A program made the translations under genes and the position numbers. A DNA stretch of 5,713 nt, from positions 1 through 5,713 of the forward strand of contig SKKR01000557.1 of the NCBI GenBank assembly GCA_007123655.1, written 5' to 3'. How positions within the stretch are numbered: position 1 is the first letter of the stretch; every line of letters starts with the position of its first letter. This DNA comes from Thermomicrobiaceae bacterium (GTDB taxonomy: Bacteria > Chloroflexota > Chloroflexia > Thermomicrobiales > Thermomicrobiaceae). The notes under the pieces were generated by a model. The model worked only from the letters and a program-made list of their open reading frames with translations. It searched no databases and was not told the DNA's origin. Shown in pieces: positions 1 through 5,542 of this stretch.

Positions 1-1016
1 GGGTGCTCGATATCCACGACCATCTCCCGGTGCTTCACCTGCGGCAGGTTGAGAACTGTATCGAGCGAGTTCACCGGGCTACATGGGACACCGACGTCGT
101 CCATTCGCTCCGCCCACGCGTTAGCGCCCTTCAGCGCGAGCGTCGCTTCGAGTTCCGACTTCAACAGCTCGACGTTCTGGCACCGCATGGGGTTGGTCTC
201 GAACCGTGGATCGTCCAGCAGGTCCGAACGCTCGATCGCCTGGCAGAACCGGCTCCAGAGGCCATCGTTGACGACCGCGACGACCAGATACCCGTCGCTG
301 GTGCGGAACGCCCCATAGGGAGCGACGGAGGCATGTCCGGATCCCAGCCGCGTCGGCACGTCTCCCGACGCGAAGTAGGAAACGGCGTGGTATGTCATCC
401 AGGAGACCTGCCCTTCCAAAAGCGAGGACTCGATCTTCTGGCCCTTGCCTGTCCGCTCCCGGACGAAGAGCGCCGCAAGAATGCCCTGAACTGCGTTTGC
501 TCCGGCGGTGAGGTCCACCACCGACGTCCCCACCCGGACCGGCGGCCGGCCCTCTTCACCGGTGATGCTCATCAGCCCGCCGTATGCCTGCATCAGCAGA
601 TCAACACCGGCGCGATCCTTGTCTGGCCCGTCGCTCCCGACGGCGGAGATATCGCAGTAGATCAGCCGTTCATTGAGCGTGCGAAGCTGTTCGTAGCTGA
701 TACCCAGCCGCTCTGTCGCTCCGGCGCGGAAGTTCTCGATCAGGATGTCACTCTCGGCGGCCAGCGTCCGGGCGATCTCCCGGCCCTCATCCGAGCGGAG
801 ATCCAGTGTGATGCTGCGCTTGTTCCGGTTCGTGCTCATGAAATAGCAGCTTTCGCCGTTCCAGTACGGCGGAAAACCGCGGGAGTCGTCTCCCCGTCCC
901 GGCGCCTCAACTTTGATGACGTCCGCTCCGAGATCTCCCAGCGTCATACCCGCGAACGGTCCGGCGAGATGGCGGGAGAAATCGAGGACACGAATGCCTT
1001 CCAGTGGTTCGTTCAT
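1..1016 (-). CDS. Family III CoA-transferase (CaiB/BaiF/formyl-CoA transferase type), 3' end cut off by the window
   Basis: The reverse strand reads open from ATG at 1016-1014 to the left edge, 338 complete codons without a stop. An AAGGAG ribosome site lies 11 nt before the ATG. The protein opens MNEPLEGIRVLDFSRHLAGP and continues GDLGADVIKVEAP, the usual start of family III CoA-transferases. NRNKRSITLDL follows at residues 63-73. D168, in VVDLTAG, aligns with the catalytic Asp that forms the acyl/CoA anhydride intermediate (Asp169 in oxalobacter formyl-CoA transferase). YGAFRTSDGY lies at 234-243, and the visible end VGVPCSPVNS is also typical. Family members are about 380-410 residues, so roughly the last 50 are missing. 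These cytosolic enzymes move CoA between carboxylic acids; the substrate cannot be read from sequence. The gene follows an enoyl-CoA hydratase gene on the same strand. Carnitine, oxalate, mesaconate or methylacyl substrates are all possible. Confidence 0.95.
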   Translation of the reverse strand, partial: MNEPLEGIRVLDFSRHLAGPFAGMTLGDLGADVIKVEAPGRGDDSRGFPPYWNGESCYFMSTNRNKRSITLDLRSDEGREIARTLAAESDILIENFRAGATERLGISYEQLRTLNERLIYCDISAVGSDGPDKDRAGVDLLMQAYGGLMSITGEEGRPPVRVGTSVVDLTAGANAVQGILAALFVRERTGKGQKIESSLLEGQVSWMTYHAVSYFASGDVPTRLGSGHASVAPYGAFRTSDGYLVVAVVNDGLWSRFCQAIERSDLLDDPRFETNPMRCQNVELLKSELEATLALKGANAWAERMDDVGVPCSPVNSLDTVLNLPQVKHREMVVDIEH

Positions 1017-1070
1017 CTGAGTCGCTACTCCTTGTCATGAGTGCTCGAGAATGGCTGGGAACACATTAAT

Positions 1071-1178
1071 CGTGTCATCCCGCGCCTCTGCGGACATCCG
1101 TGTCATCCCGCGGGCTCAGCGAAGGATCTCGGGCGATAATCGAACGGCATGAGATTCTTCACTCCGTTCAGAATGACA
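1071..1178. repeat. Imperfect palindromic intergenic repeat (VILNGVKNL type)
   Basis: Two copies of CGTGTCATCCCGCG lie at 1071-1084 and 1099-1112. From the second one an inverted repeat runs to 1177: GTCAT (1102-1106) pairs with ATGAC (1173-1177), and GAAGGATCTC (1121-1130) pairs with GAGATTCTTC (1151-1160) with one G-T position. Both arms are versions of one consensus, GTCAT(T/C)C(T/C)G...GAAG(A/G)ATCTC. From memory, this consensus is scattered in many copies in intergenic DNA of Chloroflexota and some other phyla. In one reading frame it gives the familiar spurious peptide VILNGVKNL. It lies between two co-directional genes and could fold in the transcript. That it is multicopy in this genome is inferred, since only one site is visible. 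Confidence 0.75.
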
Positions 1179-1240
1179 AGCAAGCCAGCAGAATGACAAG
1201 TACGAGGGCAGAATGACAAGTACGAGGGCAGAATGAAAAG
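1171..1240. repeat. 20-bp tandem repeat, 3.5 units
   Basis: GAATGACAAG recurs exactly every 20 bp at 1171, 1191 and 1211, and as GAATGAAAAG at 1231. The 10-bp spacers are CAAGCCAGCA, then TACGAGGGCA twice. The unit is the end of the neighbouring palindromic repeat (GAATGAC), so the array looks like local expansion of that repeat's terminus. It ends 16 bp before the hydratase stop codon. No coding function is seen. Confidence 0.85.
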
Positions 1241-1256
1241 CTTTCTCGCCGTGCCG

Positions 1257-2015
1257 CTACCGTCCGGTGAACTCCGGCGAACGCTTTTCAGCGAATGCCC
1301 GCAGCGCTTCCTTGCGGTCCTCGGTGTCCGCTGCTTCCGTGACGCCGGCCTGGTGATGGGTTGACGCCGCCTCGATCCCCTCGGTGATCGTGATCCAGAG
1401 GTTCTCCTTCGTGCGTCGCATGGAGAGTGGGGCCAGATCCAGGATCTGGTCCGCGAGTTCTTCAACGGCCCGGTCGAGATCACTGGCGATATGGGTCGCC
1501 AGTCCGATCTGTTCCGCCTCCGGTGCTTCGATCCAGCGCGCAGTCAGCAGCATGTCCTGTGCCTTTGCCAGACCGATCAGCCAGACCAGATGCTGAGCAG
1601 GAGAGGGCACCGCCAGTCTTGGTTCGGGATAACTGAAGCGGGCATCCTCGCTCGCCACGCGCAGGTCGGCAGAGATGGCAAGTTCACACCCCAGTCCCAC
1701 GGCGACCCCGTTTATGGCCCCGACGACCGGCGCTGGCAAGCTCCTGAGTTTCCGCAGACACCGGTGCATGGTGGCAACGCGCGTCTGGACGAACGAACCG
1801 CTCGCCTCGCGGGACTCCTTGAGGTCGATACCCGCGCAGAAACCGGGATCCGTGGCGCGCAGGATGACCAGCCGGGGCGGGTCGGCATGCAGTGCGTCCA
1901 GGTGCGACTCGAGCGCCTGCAGCATGTCGAAGTCGATCGCATTGCGGGTGTCGGGACGGTCGACGACGAGGCTGGCGACCTCGCCCGCCCGCTCAAGTCT
2001 AAGATGTTCGTTCAT
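1257..2015 (-). CDS. Enoyl-CoA hydratase/isomerase (crotonase family)
   Basis: A complete 252-residue crotonase-fold protein, close to the usual 255-265. The first oxyanion-hole segment is FCAGIDLKE (residues 59-67). The second is INGVAVGLGCELAISAD (101-117). Both glutamates used by classical hydratases are present: E111 in GCEL and E131 in YPEP, matching Glu144 and Glu164 of the rat mitochondrial enzyme. It should therefore be catalytically competent for adding or removing water on an enoyl-CoA in the cytosol, but chain length and stereochemistry cannot be read. The start at 2015 is supported by AGAGG 6 nt upstream and a candidate promoter at 2061-2089. The CoA-transferase gene lies 240 bp downstream on the same strand, a class pairing like CaiD with CaiB of carnitine metabolism. 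A general beta-oxidation side enzyme is the alternative. Confidence 0.95.
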   Translation of the reverse strand: MNEHLRLERAGEVASLVVDRPDTRNAIDFDMLQALESHLDALHADPPRLVILRATDPGFCAGIDLKESREASGSFVQTRVATMHRCLRKLRSLPAPVVGAINGVAVGLGCELAISADLRVASEDARFSYPEPRLAVPSPAQHLVWLIGLAKAQDMLLTARWIEAPEAEQIGLATHIASDLDRAVEELADQILDLAPLSMRRTKENLWITITEGIEAASTHHQAGVTEAADTEDRKEALRAFAEKRSPEFTGR

Positions 2016-2060
2016 CGCGGCCTCTTTTTTGTTCCAGTCAATCCATCTCGTACGACAGGA

Positions 2061-2089
2061 GTATCACGCAGCTGGGCACTGGTGTCCAA
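2061..2089 (-). promoter_or_regulatory. Candidate sigma70-type promoter for the hydratase gene
   Basis: On the reverse strand TTGGAC (2089-2084) is followed after exactly 17 nt by TGATAC (2066-2061). The predicted start near 2055 gives a leader of about 40 nt before the ATG at 2015. The match is 4 of 6 at each hexamer, found by eye. Confidence 0.45.
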
Positions 2090-2522
2090 TCTCCCCTCCG
2101 GTGCCAATGATGACAAGCTTGTTTTCAATCTGGGAAGCTGGTAGGGTTAGCTCGACTCCAGTTCGGGAAGCAGTGAATTGACCCTGTTTGTCCGGAATGC
2201 GAGGACTTTAATAACCAGTCATCGGCCGACAGCCTCAGCAATGAGCACCGCGTGTTCACCCCTCGCTGAGGATGTACTGATGACGAATGTTTCAACACGG
2301 CGCACTGCGCCCCCTCAGTTTCCTGCTCCTGGATTTGCGCCCCACTGGCGCACACCTCATTGATGCCGCATCTTCCGACACCTATTGATGCGGTGATCAC
2401 TTTCATCACGGTTTTCCGGTCGGTTCGTTCGTTCCGGCCACCACTGCGGCAGCATTGCCGCGCGCTCCGCCGGGAACACTCCGGCGGGCGAAGACACATG
2501 AGAGAAAGGAAGCACATTTTCC
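2090..2522 (+). other. Long non-coding stretch upstream of the first binding-protein gene, rich in inverted repeats
   Basis: No credible gene is seen here. The forward strand holds six successive inverted repeats: CCTCAGC/GCTGAGG (2233-2239 with 2265-2271), GGCGC/GCGCC (2299-2311), TGCGCC/GGCGCA (2336-2352), CCGCATC/GATGCGG (2366-2372 with 2387-2393), GCGGCA/TGCCGC (2446-2461) and CCGCCGG/CCGGCGG (2467-2487). The palindrome GTGATCAC lies at 2393-2400 and is followed by ATCAC, which suits an operator. The first gene's ribosome site AAGGAAG (2506-2512) lies 10 nt before its ATG. No convincing promoter was found; the AT-rich TTTAATAA near 2207-2214 lacks a good -35. The stretch could be a structured leader, a regulator-binding region, or both. 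Confidence 0.5.
2446..2487 (+). promoter_or_regulatory. Pair of GC-rich hairpins just upstream of the ribosome site
   Basis: Stem 1 pairs GCGGCA (2446-2451) with TGCCGC (2456-2461) over a 4-nt loop. Stem 2 pairs CCGCCGG (2467-2473) with CCGGCGG (2481-2487) over a 7-nt loop. They end 18 nt before the ribosome site of the binding-protein gene and leave it unpaired. They could stabilise the mRNA 5' region, act as an attenuator lacking a T-tract, or have no role. Confidence 0.4.
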
Positions 2523-3641
2523 ATGATGCTTTACCCCGTACGACGAATGTTTGCGTTGACGGCGCTCCTGCTGGCGCTTGCGCTGGTCGTCGCCGCGTGT
2601 GAGGACGATGGCGCGACCGACGATGCCGCTGAGGACGCTGTCGCCGATGACACGGAAGAGGTTGCGGATCCTGACGGCGCCTGGCACGAGGAGCGCTCGA
2701 TTGTCTTCGCTGACTACAACTGGGACAGCGCCATTCTGCTGAACCGGATCGCCCAGTTCATCGTGGAAGAAGGCTACGGCTACGAGACCGACACGATTCC
2801 CGGCGAGACGATCCCGCTCTTCCAGGGACAACTTGACGGTGATATCGACGTCTCCATGGAGATCTGGGTTGACCAGATGCCGCCATATCAGCCGGCCCTC
2901 GATGACGGCTCGGTCGTTGAGCTCGGCAACAGTGTGGACGACACCGTTCAGGGTTGGTGGATCCCGACCTACATGATCGAAGGCGACGAGGAACGCGGGA
3001 TCGAGCCGATGACGCCGGACCTCCGCCACGTTGAAGACCTTCCCGACTACTGGGAATATTTCCAGGATCCGGAAGACTCGGAGAAGGGTCGGCTTTATGA
3101 CGGCGTTGCCGGCTGGGAAGCCGAGCGAATCAACGAGGCGAAGTTCGCCTACTACGAACTCGATGAGTACTACAACCGGTTCCTCCCGGGCTCCGGAGCG
3201 GCGCTGGACACATCGCTGCTGACCGCCTACGAGCAGGGCGAACCATGGCTCGGCTACATGTGGACGCCAACCTGGATCGCGGGTCAGCTCGACATCACCC
3301 TGCTCGAGGAGCCCGAGTATACCGACGAGTGCTGGGCGGAAATCGCTGACGCAGTTGATGAAGGCCGCACACCGGAGACGGCCTGCGCCTGGCCGATCAC
3401 CGAGGCCGTCATCGCGGCAAACTCCGCGTTTGCCGAGGAAGCGCCGGACATCGTCGCTTTTCTGGAGCAGTTCTCGACGAATGAGACGCATATCAGCGAA
3501 GCGCTCTCGTACATGGCCGAGAACGATGTCGGACCAGACGAGGCGGCGCACTGGTTCCTCGAGGAGTACGAAGACCTCTGGAGCGACTGGGTTCCCGAGG
3601 ACGTGGCGGATCGGGTCCGCGACGCAATTAACAACCAGTAG
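2523..3641 (+). CDS. Glycine betaine/proline-type ABC transporter substrate-binding lipoprotein, copy 1 (OpuAC family)
   Basis: A 372-residue secreted binding protein. Basic residues R7 and R8, a hydrophobic run and the lipobox VAAC with C26 form a lipoprotein signal, so the mature protein is tethered outside the membrane. An acidic linker (about 27-57) precedes the binding domain, which opens VFADYNWDSAI (61-71). The OpuAC family cages quaternary ammonium groups with aromatic side chains; candidates here are W67, W115, W145, W146, W247 and W251. PGSGAAL (222-228) and LEEPEY (261-266) are shared with copy 2. C270 and C288 may form a disulfide. The core is roughly 60% identical by eye to the next gene, without gaps over most of its length. 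ATG 2523 was chosen for AAGGAAG 10 nt upstream; ATG 2526 is equally possible. Ligand may be glycine betaine, carnitine, choline or proline betaine. Confidence 0.93.
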   Translation: MMLYPVRRMFALTALLLALALVVAACEDDGATDDAAEDAVADDTEEVADPDGAWHEERSIVFADYNWDSAILLNRIAQFIVEEGYGYETDTIPGETIPLFQGQLDGDIDVSMEIWVDQMPPYQPALDDGSVVELGNSVDDTVQGWWIPTYMIEGDEERGIEPMTPDLRHVEDLPDYWEYFQDPEDSEKGRLYDGVAGWEAERINEAKFAYYELDEYYNRFLPGSGAALDTSLLTAYEQGEPWLGYMWTPTWIAGQLDITLLEEPEYTDECWAEIADAVDEGRTPETACAWPITEAVIAANSAFAEEAPDIVAFLEQFSTNETHISEALSYMAENDVGPDEAAHWFLEEYEDLWSDWVPEDVADRVRDAINNQ

Positions 3642-3664
3642 CGTTCCGGTAATGACGTCGGATC

Positions 3665-3690
3665 CCCGGCCGGCCTGACGGCTGGCCGGG
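3665..3690 (+). terminator. Strong GC hairpin after copy 1, terminator-like without T-tract
   Basis: CCCGGCCGGCC (3665-3675) pairs with GGCTGGCCGGG (3680-3690) over the loop TGAC, 11 pairs including one G-U. It starts 24 nt after the stop of the first binding-protein gene. No run of T follows, so it may be an intrinsic terminator of a GC-rich genome or an mRNA 3'-end stabiliser. A new promoter follows 40 nt on, which favours a transcript boundary. Confidence 0.55.
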
Positions 3691-3731
3691 CGTCTGGCCC
3701 TGGCAAAAGCGCGCATACTGTCAAAACAGCC

Positions 3732-3760
3732 TTGACGACTGGTAACTAACTTGCTATCAT
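3732..3760 (+). promoter_or_regulatory. Sigma70-type promoter upstream of copy 2
   Basis: TTGACG (3732-3737), a 17-nt spacer and TATCAT (3755-3760) match TTGACA/TATAAT at 5 and 5 of 6 positions. This is the best promoter match in the window. The predicted start near 3767 lies about 385 nt before the GTG of the second binding-protein gene, giving an unusually long leader. It would allow copy 2, and perhaps the ATPase after it, to be expressed separately from copy 1. Confidence 0.65.
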
Positions 3761-3766
3761 GTGTCG

Positions 3767-4151
3767 CGTTCCACTGGTGCAGACACCACCCACACACGGC
3801 GCAGGTGTCCTGCAGTACGGAACAGTGGACGACACCGGCTCACCCCGGTGCGACCGGGAGCGAGTTTGCGCAGCGCGATGAGCGACTGCAAAGCGGAGGC
3901 GGATGGGTGAAGACGCCACCAGAGATCACCCGCCGGGCGCGCACCCGGGTTTCCCAGATGTGCCAGAAGGAAGTGTGTCGCCGCGTACTGACGACGCATT
4001 TCACGTGCCGCAGGAACAAGTCTTGCGAATTGGCCTTGTAGGGACTCAAGGGCAAGGGTTGGATCCGGAAGGAGGAGACCGCGATCGGCCAGTTCAACGC
4101 GCGCCACGTGTGATGTGTCAGGCGTTTCGTTTTGAATGAGAGGAAATAGCC
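3767..4151 (+). other. Long hairpin-rich 5' leader of copy 2, candidate cis-regulatory or small RNA
   Basis: The predicted transcript folds on paper from its first bases. CCACTG (3771-3776) pairs with CAGTGG (3823-3828), enclosing GCAGACACC (3779-3787) with GGTGTCCTGC (3804-3813, one bulge). Then CACCGG/CCGGTG (3833-3838, 3845-3850) overlaps an alternative, CCCGGT/ACCGGG (3844-3849, 3853-3858); the two cannot form together. TTTGC/GCAAA (3865-3869, 3888-3892) and GGGTGA/TCACCC (3905-3910, 3926-3931, with outer CGG/CCG) follow. The later part is less ordered. I do not recognise a known riboswitch consensus (cobalamin, TPP, SAM, glycine, T-box). The gene's own ribosome site is GAGAGGAAA, about 8 nt before the GTG. 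A 78-codon frame at 3903-4139 has GGAGG upstream but poor third-position GC, so I do not call it a gene. Confidence 0.45.
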
Positions 4152-5372
4152 GTGCTACGGCCTGTTTCAGTTCGCTGGTTTATTCCAATCGCTATTCTCA
4201 TGTTTGCGCTGGTCCTCGCGGCCTGCGAAACGGATGACGCGGATGACGCCGTCGACGTCGATGACACCGATGACACCGAAGAGGTTGTCACCGACGACAC
4301 GGACGACGCCGTCACTGATGACACTGATGACGCGGTGACCGACGATGACGAAGCGGTGACCGACGACGAGGAAGACGACGCCGTCGCCGATGATACCGAT
4401 GTGGCGATCGGTGAGTCCGACTGGGAAGGCGAGATCACCTTCGCGGACTACGGCTGGGACAGCGCAATCGTGCTGAACCGGATCGCGCAGTTCATCCTCG
4501 AAGAGGCGTACGGATATGAGACCGGCAGCGTTCCTGGCGAGACGATCCCGCTGTTCCAGGGGATGCTTTCCGGTGACGTTCAGGTCTCGATGGAGATCTG
4601 GGCGGCACAGCTCGAGGGATGGGACGAAGCGATCGAAGCCGGTGAAGTACACAGCCTGGGTCTGAGTATCGACGAGTCCGTTCAGGGCTGGTGGGTTCCG
4701 ACGTATGTTATCGAGGGAGACGAAGAGCGCGACATCGAGCCGATGGCTCCGGACCTGACCCACGTCGACGATCTCCCCGACTACTGGGAACTTTTCGAAG
4801 ATCCGGAAGATGACTCCAAGGGACGGTTCATGGAGTGCATCGCCGGCTGGGAGTGCGAGCGAGTCAACGAAGTCAAGTTCCACACCTACGGCCTTGATGA
4901 GTACTATAATCGCTTCCTGCCTGGTTCCGGAGCGGCGCTGGCAACATCAATCGTGTCCGCATACGAATCTGGCGATCCCTGGCTCGGCTACTACTGGGGC
5001 CCGACCTGGATCTTCGGTCAGGTGGATCTGACGATGCTTGAAGAGCCCGAGTACACCGACGAGTGCTGGGACAACATCTTCGCGGCGATCGAGGCGGGAG
5101 AGACGTCCGCTGATGAGGCCTGTGCCTACCCGGCCGTCGAAGTCTTCGTCGGGGTAACTGATGACTTTTACCAGGCGGCTCCGGACGTCATCGCCCTGCT
5201 CGAGCAGATGGAATTCACGATGGAAGAGGTGAGCGAGATCCTGCTCGCGATGCAGGATGAAGATCTCGATCCGGATGGTGGAGCCGAGTGGTTCCTGCGC
5301 GAGCGCACGGACAAGTGGCACCCATGGGTTCCGGATGAGGTCATCGAAGATGTTGAGGCAGCACTCAACTAG
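4152..5372 (+). CDS. Glycine betaine/proline-type ABC transporter substrate-binding lipoprotein, copy 2 (OpuAC family)
   Basis: A 406-residue paralogue of the preceding binding protein. The signal has R3 and R8, a hydrophobic run and lipobox LAAC with C25. A 65-residue linker (26-90) contains 35 Asp/Glu and no Lys or Arg. The binding domain starts ITFADYGWDSAI (95-106). Candidate ammonium-caging aromatics are W102, W150, W157, W180, W181, Y281, W282 and W286. Two Cys pairs are visible: C229/C235 in CIAGWEC and C305/C324. Copy 1 has Gly and Ala in place of the first pair. The GTG start at 4152 is favoured by GAGG 8 nt upstream and by the complete signal peptide that follows it. The gene has its own promoter candidate and long leader, and lies 170 bp before a ProV-type ATPase, so it is probably the dedicated receptor of that transporter. 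Ligand identity is inferred only at family level. Confidence 0.93.
   Translation: MLRPVSVRWFIPIAILMFALVLAACETDDADDAVDVDDTDDTEEVVTDDTDDAVTDDTDDAVTDDDEAVTDDEEDDAVADDTDVAIGESDWEGEITFADYGWDSAIVLNRIAQFILEEAYGYETGSVPGETIPLFQGMLSGDVQVSMEIWAAQLEGWDEAIEAGEVHSLGLSIDESVQGWWVPTYVIEGDEERDIEPMAPDLTHVDDLPDYWELFEDPEDDSKGRFMECIAGWECERVNEVKFHTYGLDEYYNRFLPGSGAALATSIVSAYESGDPWLGYYWGPTWIFGQVDLTMLEEPEYTDECWDNIFAAIEAGETSADEACAYPAVEVFVGVTDDFYQAAPDVIALLEQMEFTMEEVSEILLAMQDEDLDPDGGAEWFLRERTDKWHPWVPDEVIEDVEAALN
4227..4421 (+). repeat. Acidic low-complexity linker with TDDTDDAV-type repeats, inside copy 2
   Basis: Residues 26-90 hold 28 Asp and 7 Glu and no basic residue. The unit TDDTDDAV occurs at 47-54 and 55-62, then degenerates to TDDDEAV (63-69) and TDDEEDDAV (70-78). 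Codons differ between units (ACC/ACT, GAC/GAT, GCC/GCG), so this is not a fresh DNA duplication. Copy 1 has only about 30 linker residues but shares DDTEEV. The linker probably acts as a flexible charged tether between the lipid anchor and the binding domain. Confidence 0.85.
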
Positions 5373-5542
5373 CGAAAGTACAACGTCATGCCGAGTACAC
5401 CGGGCCAACCCGGATACAGGGTGAGATCCTACGCCCGACACTGCTTCTGGTTTCGGCGTGATCCAACGGAGTGACGTTGCGGAAGGGGGCAACTTGTTGC
5501 CCCCTTCTGACATTAAGCCCCGCATGAACGGGAGTGGAGAAG
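5373..5542 (+). other. Intergenic gap between copy 2 and the ATPase gene
   Basis: The 170-bp gap holds a small hairpin, CCGGG/CCCGG (5400-5404, 5409-5413, loop CCAA), and the stronger hairpin at 5482-5507. It ends in two GGAG motifs (5531-5534, 5536-5539) before the ATPase ATG. No clear promoter was seen, so the ATPase may be read from the copy 2 promoter. Confidence 0.5.
5482..5507 (+). terminator. Perfect 11-bp hairpin between copy 2 and the ATPase gene
   Basis: GAAGGGGGCAA (5482-5492) pairs perfectly with TTGCCCCCTTC (5497-5507) over the loop CTTG. Only CTGACATT follows, not a T-tract. It lies 110 nt after the binding-protein stop and 35 nt before the ATPase start. In ABC uptake operons such hairpins often give partial termination or protect the upstream mRNA, so the binding protein is made in excess over the membrane parts; that role is inferred here. 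Confidence 0.6.

Noticed and set aside
3..1040. Long forward open frame of 345 codons
   Set aside because: It lies antisense to the CoA-transferase, whose protein matches the family along its full visible length. The forward frame shows no recognisable domain.
1103..1483. Reverse-strand 126-codon frame containing VILNGVKNL
   Set aside because: It is a chance translation of the palindromic repeat plus an out-of-frame part of the hydratase gene.
2274..2304. Short similarity between the two leaders (GTACTGATGACG near 2274, GTACTGACGACG near 3986)
   Set aside because: Eleven of twelve matching bases between two 500-bp regions is near chance expectation, and the similarity does not extend.
2406..3797. 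Reverse-strand frame of 463 codons antisense to binding-protein copy 1
   Set aside because: It is a shadow of a clearly recognisable forward gene; the long open frame follows from high GC at codon ends. A similar shadow (4167-4883) lies under copy 2.
4064..4073. TCCGGAAGGA, identical to the tip of bacterial SRP RNA helix 8
   Set aside because: The conserved flanks (CAGG on the 5' side, AGCAG on the 3' side) are absent, and no surrounding SRP RNA helix is seen; GGAA-capped stems arise by chance.
3757..4107. 116-codon reverse-strand frame in the same leader
   Set aside because: It starts at GTG without a ribosome site, shows no recognisable domain, and crosses a strong forward promoter.
4071..4110. 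Strong ribosome-site-like GGAGGAGA followed by a 9-codon frame starting at ATC
   Set aside because: ATC is not an accepted start codon, and no ATG, GTG or TTG start lies at the right distance.
3903..4139. 78-codon forward frame in the copy 2 leader, ending 12 nt before its GTG
   Set aside because: It has a possible GGAGG site, but third-position GC is only about half, unlike its neighbours, no domain is recognisable, and its ATG sits inside a predicted stem.
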